Shown here piece by piece: positions 44,371 through 55,446 of a stretch of DNA of 64,000 nt. The position numbers were made by a program, and so were the translations under genes. Source of the DNA: Dipteris shenzhenensis (taxonomy: Eukaryota > Polypodiophyta > Polypodiopsida > Gleicheniales); assembly GCA_047967505.1 (NCBI GenBank), contig CM106538.1, one strand, 5' to 3'. The notes below the pieces were generated by a model that did not search any database, was not told the DNA's origin, and was given only the letters and a program-made list of their open reading frames with translations. How positions within the stretch are numbered: position 1 is the stretch's first letter; the number at the start of each line of letters is the position of its first letter.

Positions 44371-45237
44371 CTAGAAAGCCCACTCTTCATCTATCACCTC
44401 ATGAAGGGATAGACCAAAAACAGCAACAGTGCAGGCTTGTTCCTTAGGTCCAGAAGGTGTAGCTTCATCGTCTTCGTCCTCGCTCTGCTCCGCAACCAGA
44501 TTGGCATGTTCTTTGGCTTGTACCTTTGCCATCTTCTTGAAGCAACGATCCTCTGTATGGCCAAGCTTCTGACAGTAATTACATTGAAGAGGTTTTCCTT
44601 TCTTCTTGGGCTTATTATTGAGAAAGAATGATTTGTTAGGTTCAAAGAAAGATTCTGCTTTCTCTGTAAGCCTACGGTCCTCATCAATGACATGAGCCAC
44701 CATATCCTTAAAGCTCATATTGCGGCTGACTCTTAGGACAGCAAGGATCTCACTGTACTTGGAAATGTCTTCAATACTTGAGAGAAGTACATCAACTTGA
44801 TCATCATCTTCAACAATGGCTCCGATGGCAGATAATTGTTGGAGAATCGACCCAAGATTGCTCAAGTGTTCATTGAGGGTTTCAATTTCCTTCATCTTGA
44901 GCTTGAAGAGTTTTTGTTTGAGAAAGACTTTGGAATTATTGATCTTATTTCCAAACAAATTCTCTAATTTTTCCCAAACGTCATTTGCAGTCTTATCAAA
45001 ATCCACATGGTGGATAAGGTTGTCAGCTAAAGCTAGGCGAATGATAGCCATTGCTTTATCATTTTGGTTCTCCCACCAACTGATTCTAGCATCATCACTT
45101 TTGGGTTTTGGCTCCTTGCCATTGGTGATATTCCATATGCCTTCTCGCATAAGAAGAAGCCGGAGTTTTGTCTGCCAAGTTGGGAAATTGCTCCCTGAGA
45201 ATTTCTCGATGAATGAGGAGATTTTTATGCTATCCAT
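44371..45237 (-). CDS. Copia gag protein (UBN2-type, zinc knuckle)
   Basis: 288 codons, uninterrupted. The N-terminus MDSIKISSFIEKFSGSNFPT has the copia gag W-x-x-K-L block. The middle, DVWEKLENLFGNKINNSKVF followed by LKQKLFKLKMKE, is typical UBN2 gag. CNYCQKLGHTEDRC is a CX2CX4HX4C zinc knuckle, and an acidic tail (EQSEDEDDEATPSG) follows. It forms the particle shell and packages element RNA. The ATG follows a 1.38-kb leader. The stop is followed by 358 bp without pol before the polypurine tract. The intact frame suggests selection or recent transposition. Confidence 0.92.
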   Translation of the reverse strand: MDSIKISSFIEKFSGSNFPTWQTKLRLLLMREGIWNITNGKEPKPKSDDARISWWENQNDKAMAIIRLALADNLIHHVDFDKTANDVWEKLENLFGNKINNSKVFLKQKLFKLKMKEIETLNEHLSNLGSILQQLSAIGAIVEDDDQVDVLLSSIEDISKYSEILAVLRVSRNMSFKDMVAHVIDEDRRLTEKAESFFEPNKSFFLNNKPKKKGKPLQCNYCQKLGHTEDRCFKKMAKVQAKEHANLVAEQSEDEDDEATPSGPKEQACTVAVFGLSLHEVIDEEWAF

Positions 45238-46620
45238 TGGTGGGAAGGTCTTAGCTGTTATTACAGCCAGTGTCTAAATCCCTTACAATGTTTACTCAAA
45301 AAAAAAAAAGGCACAGAGGAGACCTCAAACTATCAAGAAAGAATGCTGATTTCAGCCTTCAGAAGCATAACTTCAGGAATGAAATTGGAAGACATGGAGC
45401 TATACTAGATACATGCTCAAAAGTATCTTAAAAACAGCAATTTTTAATATCATACCATGTGAGACATCTTTCTTTCACTGTCCGGACTGAAACTTGCAGT
45501 AGGTGAGATGGCGTGCAGAGGCACTTTGATGCAGTTTTGACGGCCGGGTGAAACGGTGACGTGCGAGTCGATGGCCACAACCCTAGCAGGAACAGGCAAT
45601 AGATCTGCTTAGTCTTCTCCCATGGTGGCGTGAAGAGTAGTGAAGGATAGAATTTGGCCTATTGTAACATATGGTGGGAGCTTTTACTGGCGGAACTGAG
45701 GCGGAAATGTGGGCAGCTCGAATGGCGAGGAGATAGAGCTGGGACGGGTGAGCTGTGGCTGCTGAATGGCGGGCTTAGTGCTGGAGCAGAGATGACGGAG
45801 ATGCTGAGCTGCATGAGGTGGAAATCGCAGTAAAAATGGCGGGCATTTGCAGGGTTGTAGGAAGGCGAAGTATGCAGAGATTTATGGCGGGCAGGAGGAG
45901 CTCAGTTTGGCGCAGATTTCAGCAAGGAATAGGCGGGAATTGCAGGCGAAATATACTTCAGCAGAGGGGCGGAAGTTAAGCTAAGCTAGAGTAATAAATC
46001 TCGGGCAGATGAGGAGCGAGAATGTGGGTTTGCCTTCATCAAATGGCGGAAATTTTCACGCAGATACAGCAGCAAACTGTAGCAGCTCCACGTCTTCATT
46101 TTCTTCATGCTTCAAGTCTGCATGTTGGGGAAGCTCCAATGCCGGTGGTGAGGCTTGGGTAGGAGGAGAGGAGCTAGGCAAAGGAAGAAAAGCCACCTCC
46201 AAGAGGTTGAGGTAAGGCAGCTTCAGGGGGAGGAGCACGCAGTCTTCAGCAGAGGCTTTTCCAGGAGCGATGGAGAAAAGTGGCGTCCTTCAAAACAGTA
46301 GCTTTTCTCCAAGTCGGGGCAGAATTCCTGCCCGAGATAGATGCGTGAGCAGATTGCGAGGGAGGCCGACTGCTTCAATGTGGCTTCATCTCCACAAGAC
46401 GCAGTTGCAGAAGCAGGCGACAAACTGAGCGGGAGAGCGTGTAGAAATGCGCAGGGACTTTCTCCATGGCCTAGCAACTACATACGATGTCAAGAACGTT
46501 GCTTCATCAGTTGCTGGTCGGCAGCTTCTCTAGATCTGGTGGGCGTGGAAGATAGGCGTAGAAGCACGTCGGCATCAAGATGGAAATGTGTCGATTATCT
46601 CCAGGCAATTCGTGCTCATG
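45238..46620 (-). other. Leader of gag-only element, non-coding
   Basis: This lies between the primer binding site and gag. It is moderately GC-rich on the minus strand, with only short frames and no recognised domain. It probably holds the packaging/dimerisation signals. Confidence 0.6.
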
Positions 46621-46632
46621 GCTCTGATACCA
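46621..46632 (-). other. Primer binding site of gag-only element
   Basis: Minus strand TGGTATCAGAGC, the tRNA-iMet type site, two bases inside the 5' LTR. The same site follows the LTR at 2209-2437. Confidence 0.9.
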
Positions 46633-46634
46633 TT

Positions 46635-46957
46635 TGTTGAAAATGGGGAGAGGGTGAGAGACACTCATCACATGATTGGAGACAAGAGCTGAGGCACAAT
46701 AGCTGATGTTGATAGATGGTGAAATCATAGCAAGTACATGGCCTCATTTATAAGCTGGGCAAGCCTTATCTTCCCACACTGACACCTCATAGATGAGGTC
46801 ACACACAAGAGAATCTAGATCCTATAATCTAGGGGAGGAATCACACCTACCACATGAGGTGGCACAAGTGGCCTCAAGACTCTTCACACACACAACTGTA
46901 GGACACTCCTAGGACTCTAGGACCACACACACTAGGACTCCGCCGATAGTTCCAACA
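46635..46957 (-). repeat. 5' LTR of gag-only copia element
   Basis: 323 bp with TGTTG..CAACA ends; upstream LTR in the sense direction. The downstream edge abuts the primer binding site after two bases. Confidence 0.93.
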
Positions 46958-46962
46958 TGAAT

Positions 46963-47269
46963 GTCATCTTTGCTTGTGTGGGAATGGTAGATGAACCTAC
47001 ACACTCTATGCAATGTAGAAAATCACAAAACAAATGCAGATTTGTGGAGAAAATAACAAGCAGATTGAGTTCCCAAACCTGGCATCCCAGTTTTACAACA
47101 AAACCAACAAGCAGGTGCCGACTCTACGTATTGGACATGGGCGAGGCCAACACCCACAAGGGAGGAATGATGGAAATGGAGGCAGAGAGCAAACTGTGGA
47201 TTGAGAAAAGCGTTAAGTCTATCCACCTAAAGAATGACTATCAGAAAATCTAAAGGGTACTCTCAGTTG
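46963..47269. other. P5CDH intron segment, no gene recognised
   Basis: A 98-codon plus-strand frame (46957-47253) has no recognisable domain and begins in the element border; I treat it as chance. Confidence 0.4.
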
Positions 47270-47440
47270 GTCTATTGTAGATGTTGTCTGGTCAAATATG
47301 TATGAATTTTCTCATCAAAAGTGCGTGGGGCTTGCTTCAACCCATAAAGTGCCTTATCCTAACTTTGCCTTCTTGAACAAGCACCTAAAAACCAACAGGC
47401 TGACTGAAATGGGCACCCAAGGCGGGGGTTAGCTAGGCCC
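47270..47440 (-). pseudogene. Copia reverse transcriptase fragment
   Basis: On the minus strand, with one frame change, the sequence reads SQPVGF.VLVQEGKVRI then KALYGLKQAPRTFDEKIHTY followed by LTRQHL. This is the copia RT block with the LYGLKQAPR motif. Only ~55 codons remain. Confidence 0.75.
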
Positions 47441-48217
47441 AAGCCTCAGTGTAATCTAGGTTTTGACTTTGACACCATGGCCTGCAAACAACCATAGATT
47501 AGGAAGACCATAGAAGGGGGAGCTGGTGGGCTCACCACCCAGCAATAGATCCAGTATAAAGGATCACCCTCGTAGCCTGAGGCTAGACAAGCACCATGAC
47601 ATGTCCACGAAAATAACCACTGCGTCCCATACTACCACATGGTATCATGTCCGCATTTATTCCACAGTAGTCCAACAATACATCCATGAAGATGCTTTAT
47701 CTAGGATTTCCAATGGATGCAATAAGCCATCTTGTCTCAATGATCCATGGAAATGCTTTCCCATGTTTTATCTAGGATTTCCAATGGATGCAATAAGCCA
47801 TCTTGGCAATTGCTAGCATTCTCGGACATATCGTTCAACGTCAGCCCGCATCTTTGGCCAATGAAACTCTTCTTATTCTAATATTATGAAACAACCTAGA
47901 AATACATTACAACTTCTTGTTGTTGTTACTTAGTTCAAGAGATATATGAAAAGGTGTTGTACATTTAAGCTTGTAATTGATCACTAATAAAAAGAGTATG
48001 AGTGACAAGATAGGGACCCCCATATTTCCCCCTCTATGAAGTATTTATGAGAAGTCCAAGTTTTAGAATTCTCAATAACATCTCAAGAACCTATACATTT
48101 GAATTCAAGTTATGAGATTCTACTGATGACAAGCAATAAGTGTTAAGCGCACTTTGAAACTATTCTTGAGTTTGTCTTGACTAAATGGGGTTATATGCTA
48201 AGATTTACATTGGGGGG
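47441..48217. other. P5CDH intron segment with local tandem duplication
   Basis: The block TTTATCTAGGATTTCCAATG ..GATGCAATAAGCCATCTTG occurs at ~47697 and again at ~47767 (period ~71 bp). No coding content was recognised. Confidence 0.55.
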
Positions 48218-48600
48218 GAAGAAAGAAAGAAAAGTTCATTAAATTCTTTGAAAGACCTACGGGTCAATGAGACTCCAAAAACCAAATACAATGAGCTGCA
48301 TTGGTGGAGCCTCTGAGCGGGCATCTGCACCCAAGACATGTACAAATACAAATTCTAAATATGCAAATCCATGGGGAAAAAGATAGATCTGCAATGCGCT
48401 ATCACTGTGACGGTCCTCTATATACTATTTGAGGAACCAAGTCCACACGGCATCTAGGAATGGATAAGAGGGTCTCGACAGACAGAGGCTCCGATGGGGA
48501 TCGGTGCTACGGACGGAGTGCTAATGTCAATCAACCGCATGGTCCACCCTGGTCTCCTTGCAGTAGCTCTCCGTCAGACAAGTGCCACTGTCACCCCTAT
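48218..48600 (-). mobile_element. LINE B2, 5'-truncated 3' end
   Basis: In sense it ends GCAGCTCATTGTATTTGG ..AGTCTCATTGACCC.., TTAATGAACTTTTC, then (CTTT)n (GAAA on plus at 48218-48232). The same terminal words occur in B1, B3, B4 and B5. The upstream limit is approximate. Confidence 0.65.
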
Positions 48601-49360
48601 CAGCTATGTCCCTAACCTAATCCAATGAACATGGGGAGAGAGATAAATGACATGCGTCCTAGCCTAGGTTTTCATGAATAATTGGAGCGTTCCTTCAAAA
48701 ACATGAGATTGCAATCCTTTGTTTGGTTCGTTTACCCCTAGCTCCTGCTAATAGGTACACCTAAGGACATCAACAATACAATGCATTTCATTCCAATTCG
48801 CTCACTTGGAATTATCCATCTACCTTATTTACCTCAGGTTATAGACTTCACTCTTACACACGTTTAATCTTTCTAAATAGAAGCCATTCTCTTGTGTTCT
48901 TTCCTAATGCGCAGCGTTTGCAATGATGGTCTTGCACAACCTTCTCATGAAGTCACTAAGGCTATCTTATAATTGGACACCATGGAATCTATGAACACCA
49001 ATGCATGTCCACAACAAAGCCATACAGCGACCAAGATGGGTGCTTAGCTTTCAAGAAGTTGTTTAGCTGAGCAAACTCCAGTCCTCTAGCTCATTTGTTG
49101 GCAGGTTTGGCAAGGCCCCTAGTATAAAACAAGACTTAACTTCATTTTCCACTAGTTACCACATGGTTGTGGATAGGTTTTTATTCCTCTATGTTCTTTG
49201 ATTTGTGTCAGACTTTAAATTCTGATTCACAAACAAGGTGAAAGATCTTCAATCATTCATAAGGCTTGCCCGAGATCCAAAAAGCAAAAAAGAAGACGAA
49301 TTGGATGCGTAGTGGAGATAGCGTGCAAAAAAGGGGGCGGAGATGATGAATTGAAAGCCG

Positions 49361-49403
<43 letters not shown>

Positions 49404-50054
49404 GATTTTCGGGAACGGAAATAGCAAGTGGAACTTGGACCAATCATAAAATATCAAAGAATTTCTATATTCAAATCTCAATTTCTCTTCTTAGAAGTGT
49501 GAATGTCCAATACGACCTATCCTTTCGGGCAGACCAAAAAAGAAAGGAAGCCAACCTTTATCACTTATGGGTGTGGCATCTAGTTATGGAATGTCCAATT
49601 TTAATGTGTAATCTCATGTACATCGCAAGTATATCCCTTTGAGTTCCTTGTATATCTATATTTCCATCGTTGGGAAAGATAACCAAATGTTTACAATTGG
49701 GTTACTTGTTTGGATGAAAAGTACAATAGAAAGCATTTGATGTACAAAATCACAATAGAAGTCAAGGATAGACTATTATAATGCCCATCTTGTATACATA
49801 GTTTCTCATTGCAAAATTTAGTGACGCATATGTAACATTACATACCTCTTGAATCCAAATAGTGATATCCTTGGCTGCTCTTTTTAAAGGGTCTAGGGCC
49901 CAATTTATCACAAATGAATGAGTAGTACCACTTTGACACCATATAAAGACCAAGAGAGGAGCTACAAATAATAGAGAAAATAACCCTTTCCCTTTATGAT
50001 CAACATTGCAATCCCAAGGACACGAATTGAATAAGGAAGGAGGAGCAAACTTAC
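48601..50054. other. P5CDH intron segment
   Basis: No gene was recognised. It contains a GA dinucleotide run at 49364-49398; the Ser/Leu-rich frames there are repeat translations. Confidence 0.55.
49364..49398. repeat. (GA)n microsatellite
   Basis: About 17 uninterrupted GA units. Confidence 0.95.
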
Positions 50055-50122
50055 CTTTCTGGATTTTTCAAAGGATTGTGCAGCCCAGATTTTGAACATG
50101 CTCCTAAACTCTCAATGAAAGG
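50055..50122 (-). CDS. ALDH12A1: ALDH12A1 exon a (first exon found)
   Basis: This 68-nt exon encodes PFIESLGACSKSGLHNPLKN followed by PE and the first two bases of an Arg codon (AG|gt). It matches the N-terminal stretch of plant P5CDH ending in ..SPER. The acceptor is CACAG|CC and the donor AAAG|GTAAG. It starts in phase 0 and ends in phase 2, which fits the next exon, which begins with A. The following intron is 7.04 kb and contains the gag-only copia element. The preceding residues must come from an upstream exon not found before the window end. Confidence 0.88.
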
Positions 50123-51640
50123 CTGTGATGACAGACGGACACATATATGTCATATGCAAAAGAAAACATCTGATAAATCTTGAATTCTAACCAGCTTTTT
50201 AATGAACTTCCAGATAGCTCAGTAATCCACCAAGCTATAAGAAACCTTAAAAGCAATTGACAAATCAACCATCAAGTAGCCCCTTGAATATAGCTGATGA
50301 CCAAACAACCCCATATGCATATATAAGAGCTTTTGTAAGCACCTCAGGTAGAAGTTATAGCTATCTAGCAACAATTCCCACTAGAAATGCAGAAGGAAAA
50401 AACCTTTGCATCCATGCATCTAAGAAGTTTAATGGTCATGGATCATTTGTGAGAAAATATATGATTGTCAATTTGATTCAAAAAACCAAAAGCAAGAAGG
50501 AAACATTACCACAATCTCTCATCGCACAAGTGACAAAACAAGGTTCTAATAGCATCTCTTAGATCCAAATAATAATTGCATATATATGTCCAACAAAGGT
50601 AATTGATACTAAATAGTAAATAGGTTATAATGCCTAGTAATAGGTAGCGGATGGAATAAGGTTCCTACTTGACTACAAATACAACAAGAAGACAAGACAC
50701 TTGGCTAAATACAGCCAGACCTAAGCCTATATAACACACTGTAGTCTTGGGACACTAATCAACACCTTAATGATCATTGTTATTCATAGGCAAGGAAGGC
50801 TTTAGTAGGCTATGGTAAGGACTAACCTATGTTGAAACAACATTGTACTATGTGTTTTGACTTATGCAAGAAAAGAAGCCTTGCAAGGTAATGATGCATA
50901 GTTGCCCAAAGATGCTGGATACATGGTTTAGCATTGGCACTACTAGGACAAAGACCAGTAGTTGTGCAATACAAGTAACTCTTGCATTCCACTGCAAAAG
51001 AACTAAACACTACGTTAAGAATAATCGATAGAGTCGCATCATCATGTGTATATAAAAATAAAGAGCAGCAGTCAAGTGTAGAAGAGAACCCAAACAAATA
51101 GTGCATACATAATCACGACAGCTTTCAAATGTTGGTATTCGCCGCCACCTTCAATAATGTACTACATCACTTACTACAGCTTGTACTTGAGGCAACATCT
51201 AGTGACTTTCATTCCATTTTTTCAAAAAACTACACCATTTAAAGTTCAAAAAATTGTGGTGGTACTTATTCATTTCGTTCTCCTATCGATAATACATATA
51301 ATTGCATATTGTTTGAGAACATAATCTACATTTCTCAAACCAAATTTGCCTCTTTAAGGATCCTAAGAGAAGTTATCTCAAGAATGCAATAAGTGAAAAA
51401 CTTGTCGTAGGGTGGAGTATGGTTCTTCACACGCTATGAAACACATTGTGGCCTCTTTTTGTTGTTGCACATTGTCTCCATTATTTTTTTCTGCATTATA
51501 TTCCAAGAAAATATTTAATTGGTGGAATAATTCAAACCTCAACACAAAACAATTGATAATACCCCACTATATGAAGCATTTTAGAATGTTCAAATGTTCA
51601 AGTTTTTCCTAAGACTTATTAAGACTAAAGGAGGTAGTTT
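50123..51640. other. Presumed first P5CDH intron, no gene
   Basis: No exon for the P5CDH N-terminus (FVQGKW or DPLNGEPF type motifs) was found here by eye, and no transposon protein was recognised. Confidence 0.45.
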
Positions 51641-52045
51641 CAATCATTCATATCTATTTCACAGGGAAATCAGGTCCCCTCCTCTTCAAGAGACACATCA
51701 TCTATACTTTCTCATATAGAGACATTCTGCGTCATAGTATCCCTTGTGAGGTTTTGGAGATGGAGAAAGCTAAAAACGTGGAGCTGAACTCAACTGAGAT
51801 TACACGAATGAGATACAAGAGGGCTATTGACGCAATACCTAAAACCCTAGGTGAGACTAGGGTGAGTGAGTTGAAACTCACACAACTCCTAACTTCGCCT
51901 CTAACGATGGTTAAGGGGGACACCTTAAAAGTGAAAAGTGCCCCTAACCCTCCTAACTAACTGATATATTGGCTAGTGCCTTAAAACATTAAAATATTTC
52001 CAACAGCCCTTGCAGTGACAATGTCATGGTGTACAAGAAGTGGTC

Positions 52046-52480
52046 TCAATCACCAAATAGAAGTAAGCCCGAAGCTTTATAGAAAGCTTCAACCCTTTCT
52101 TTGGATAGGGCCTTGGTCCAAGGATCCGCAATGTTATGATGTGTAGGATATCGTGCATGTAACCTCTCGCTGACACAATGACAATGGATTTCAACGTGTT
52201 TCGTGCATGCATGAAACATTGGATTCTGTGCTAGTGCAATAGCACTCTGACTATCAGTTAGTATGGGAGTAGATGGCTGTGAACCACCACAAAGATGTGC
52301 CATCAATCTCTTGAGCCATACACATTCAATTGTAGTTGTGAAGGCTGCCCTGTACTCAGCTTCACAGGATGATGTTGCCACAATGGATTGTTTCTTGCTG
52401 AACCAAGGAATGCATGAACTGCCAATAAAAAAACAATTTCCACTGGTGGAATGTATGGTATCATAATCCCCAACCTAATT
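52046..52480 (-). pseudogene. Copia RNase H domain
   Basis: The reading, with one frame change near 52440, gives GDYDTIHSTSGNCFFIGSSC, IPWFSKKQSIVATSSCEAEY, RAAFTTTIECVWLKRLMAHL, then TDSQSAIALAQNP and HACTKHVEIHCHCVSERLH. This is the classic C-terminal copia RNase H with SSCEAEY and D-S/N-Q-S-A. It ends GLLLFGD with a stop at 52046. Confidence 0.85.
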
Positions 52481-52499
52481 GGATCATTGCAAGCATGCA

Positions 52500-52880
52500 A
52501 GTCAAAGTCACACCCTTAACATAGAACAGATCAAGAAACTGAGTAACCTGCAACTATCAGAAAGCAAGCTTTACATAACACCCATGCTATGTCTTTGGGC
52601 TGCTCAATTGGGCTACACTGAACTGAGTATCTGGACGGGTATTGCAGAGCTAAACAAGGCATCTAACAGCCTGACATATATAACAGCATCAAAAGGTTCA
52701 CCTGCGTCATGCATGGACAAGCTCCATGGGAATTGAAATACGCTTGCAGTCCTGAAAATTGAACCTTTACAACAGTCCTTGAATATAGTTTGACTGTTTG
52801 AGCACAATGCCTTCATCTCTTTGCATATACTTAATGCCCAAATAATAGTGTAACAAACCCAGATCTAAGCTTCAAGACCC
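52500..52880 (-). pseudogene. Copia reverse transcriptase, C-terminal part
   Basis: DLGLLHYYLGIKYMQRDEGI then VLKQSNYIQGLL, a stop, RFNFQDCKRISIPMELVHA, further stops, and NTRPDTQFSVAQLSSP. This continues the RT whose first half lies beyond the LINE insertion. Confidence 0.8.
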
Positions 52881-53059
52881 TTCTTGAGTTCTCAATTTTC
52901 TTACGTTGAGACAAGACGAGCAGAGGGGAGTGACGGATCTGTACTTTATGTGATATGCAGGAGACCAAGACTGAGGATCACTATGCTTTCAGATGCCCTG
53001 CATACTATGAGATCCGTGGACAGCATAGTGGATGATATGCTGTGCAAAGGCGCAAATGA

Positions 53060-53838
53060 AGAGAAAGAAAGAAATAAATAAAGTTTATTAACATCTACGA
53101 AAAACCAAAGGGTCTATGAGACTAAAAAGAAACCAGATACAACCAAACCTAAGGGTTGGGGGCCACTAAAATGGGCACTTCTACCAAGACTGATGCTTGT
53201 GCCAAGAAATAAAAGTAGTACATCGTGCTATCCCTGCTAGAGAAACCCATAATGGGGAAGCAAACACCAAGAAGAATCCCTTGGTTGTCTATCAATTGGT
53301 CACCTGGCCTTGAGTGGTTGGACCTGTGTATGCTGTCTTGGGACCACACGACTCGATGAATGAGGAGAGACAAGAGGAGCTCGTCTGACAGTGGCTCAAG
53401 ATCTGGCGAGGGCTGGTGTTGAGAGAGAAAATCAGTGATAGAAAGCTGCAATTGCTCAGCCTGCTGTCTGGCTCCATCCCTCCTTCTATGTAGTCTCTGT
53501 GATGTGGCCCGTTGTCTGACATGTGCTATCGTCACTCCAATGGTCTCTATCCCAACGTCGACGAGAGAAGATATGTTTGCGGCCCTCATGTAAGTGTCCA
53601 CTTTGGGGTCGGATCTAGCAAGTCATGTCCTTTGGCTCTCTCCTGCGTTTGCTCCCATGCAGTCCCTGGCTCGGGCCATTGAAGAAAAAATCCGTGATTG
53701 TGCTTTGATTGGGCTCGGCCAGTCCTTCGTGTGCTCTCCTATGTGCTCGTATGCGCTGATCTTTGTGTCTCTGGGCCTCGAGAAGGAAAATAGCCACCCG
53801 CTGCTGATCTGGATGGACTATCCCATAGACCCTGTTTA
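53060..53838 (-). mobile_element. LINE B3, 5'-truncated, nested in copia
   Basis: The sense 3' end is TTAATAAACTTTATTTATTT and (CTTT)n at 53060-53085. The coding remnants FLLEAQRHKDQRIRAHRRAH and STITDFFF (53797-53615), and a second similar block (HVRQRATSQRLHRRRDGARQ, LSITDFLSQ; 53601-53400), match the ITDFF end of LINE B1 ORF2, suggesting an internal tandem duplication. It splits the copia RT between its LYGLKQAP-type block and DLGLLHYYLG. Confidence 0.75.
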
Positions 53839-53839
53839 G

Positions 53840-54430
53840 TCAAAATGTATGAATTTTCTCATACCAATCCTACGGGGCTTGTTTCAGCCCTAGCGCCTCA
53901 TGGAGTTTGCATCTTTATGTTCCTTACCAGGCATCTGAAAACCAACAGGCTCACTCACATACACTCCTTCCTAGGAGTCCCCATTGAGAAAGGCTGTTTT
54001 TATATCCAATTGATGTACTTTCCACCCAAATAACCAGCCAATGAAACAACACACCTGATCGTGGTCATCTTGGAAGTGGGGGCAAAGATTTCAACATAAT
54101 CTATCCATTCAAGTTTAGCGAGGTTACAAATTAGGCTTGCCATTGGAGCCGTAGGGAGACCGTTTTGGTTTTCTAGATTTAGAAAACTCCTTGGCAACCA
54201 AACTTGCCTTGTACCTATCAATGGTACCGGTAATTCAGATCTTCTTGTAGCCTTGTACACCCACTTTGTCCCAATAGTCTTCTTTATGGGCAAATCCTCT
54301 AATCCACATGTTGATCTTGTCCTCTCTACCAACTTGTTCAATGTCTATGATGTTTTAGCCACGAAGTAAATCCATATTCTTTTTCCAATAAACAAATTTT
54401 TGTGAAGGAATCACTAACCTTCTCTATGAT
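53840..54430 (-). pseudogene. Copia reverse transcriptase, N-terminal part
   Basis: LVERTRSTCGLEDLPIKKTI, GTKWVYKATRRSE, IDYVEIFAPTSKMTTIRCVV, SLAGYLGGKYIN, then QPFSMGTPRKECM and a decayed GLKQAP.. WYEKI-like end at ~53840. Several stops are present. Confidence 0.8.
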
Positions 54431-55444
54431 ATATTCCAAACATCTGAATGAAATAAGACAAATCCCCAACATATTTAAGTGGCCAAAAAAAAAAATTGGG
54501 GGGCATAAATAGCTTCCGCAAGAAGCTACCGTGTACTCTACCCTCTTTGTCCTTGTCCTATGATATGCATGACTCATGCATGCAAGATTCATCTCTCTGC
54601 CTTAGCTCTTCTCAGCCATCACGACTTCACCAGTGACTCCACTGACAACCTCCACTTCAAAATCTGGAGGGCGTGTTAAGAAGATCAGACAGAGACAATG
54701 CTCCCCATGACAATGAAGGTGAATAGGGGGGGGTTAAAAATAGAGGGCCATAGCCCCTCAAACCACGCATCCCATGTAAGCCTCTTTGCAAGGCACATAA
54801 AACAAAAGGAGCCCTTTGGTGTTATATTTGCCTGAGGATTAGTGTCTTCAACATGGTTTTGATATTTTCAGCCCACACCTTCTAGAACTATATTGATAGC
54901 CTTGATTGGTGATGTAGAGTGGATGTCACTTTATCATTAATCCTCCACACTATTTATAAAAATCCACACAAAAAAACTTAAAATGGAAGATTGGTTGACG
55001 GGCCAAGGTGGGGACTCCCGACTGTACCCTAACTTTATTCAAACACAACCCACCTTCAGAGTTCACCTGAACAAGACCTAGAGACCAAGACAATCACACA
55101 GACTGCCCAAATATATGTACAAGACTTTTGATTGGGCTATGTCCTATGAAATATCACCAAGTTAATTATTTCCATGGTGCAATACTATTTGTATTGTTCC
55201 AGCTAGAGCCTCGGGGAGTGAGATTAGTTCGGTTGATTATTACAACTAGCAGTAGTTCATCTAGTCCAGAGGGCAGCTTGTTTATTGGAAATGGCAGCAG
55301 TCCCAGAGCACTTCAGTGGCCAGCAGGTCAAAGCAGCTACTGATTGTGCGGACAACATATGGCCTGGAATCAGCAACTTGGGAAGGGCTGTTCTTCAGAT
55401 ACAATCACAATGGATAGGATGGACGTACCTGAGCAGGCTTGTGA
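54431..55444. other. Non-coding stretch
   Basis: The first ~250 bp may extend the copia remnant (minus strand RPPDFEVEVVSGVTGEVV). The rest shows nothing recognisable. Confidence 0.4.
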
Positions 55445-55446
55445 GG

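Larger units (their letters stand above)
43680..46957 (-). mobile_element. Gag-only copia LTR retrotransposon (TR-GAG type)
   Basis: A 3278-bp element bounded by LTRs at 43680-44001 and 46635-46957 and flanked on both sides by TGAAT (43675-43679 and 46958-46962), a perfect 5-bp target-site duplication. The minus strand is sense: primer binding site at 46632-46621, ~1.38-kb leader, intact 288-codon gag at 45237-44371, polypurine tract at 44012-44002. No protease, integrase or RT is present, so it is non-autonomous and must be mobilised in trans. It lies sense-oriented in the 7-kb P5CDH intron between exons a and b. Confidence 0.93.
14407..50122 (-). other. ALDH12A1: ALDH12A1 (P5CDH) gene span, 13 exons seen
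   Basis: Mitochondrial delta-1-pyrroline-5-carboxylate dehydrogenase oxidises P5C/glutamate semialdehyde to glutamate with NAD+, the second step of proline breakdown. Thirteen coding exons on the minus strand join in frame: 50122-50055, 43012-42955, 42829-42716, 42199-42116, 41871-41767, 39218-39105, 34323-34192, 26139-26050, 25693-25604, 18851-18642, 18547-18437, 14893-14814, 14545-14407. They total 1395 nt including a TGA stop. Introns are 94 bp to 8.05 kb and all read GT..AG. Diagnostic ALDH12 motifs are visible: TPFNFPLEIP, FTGSSRVAEKLA, the catalytic cysteine in SGQKCSAQS, TEIFGP and TTGAPQNHWFGPAGDPRGAG. No stop or frameshift was found, so the gene is probably functional. The N-terminal ~90 residues and presequence were not found in the window. 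Three introns hold large retroelements. Confidence 0.93.
51650..54430 (-). mobile_element. Copia remnant interrupted by LINE B3
   Basis: Minus-strand order: RT first half (54430-53840), LINE B3 insertion (53838-53060), RT second half (52880-52500), RNase H (52480-52046), polypurine-like ACTGCAAGGGC (52016-52006) and a 3' LTR starting TGTTGGAAATATT at 52005. The far LTR end is not defined. All coding parts carry stops and frameshifts. Gag, protease and most of integrase were not found. Confidence 0.75.

Noticed and set aside
49249-49481. Three overlapping short frames rich in Ser-Leu
   Set aside because: They translate the GA microsatellite.
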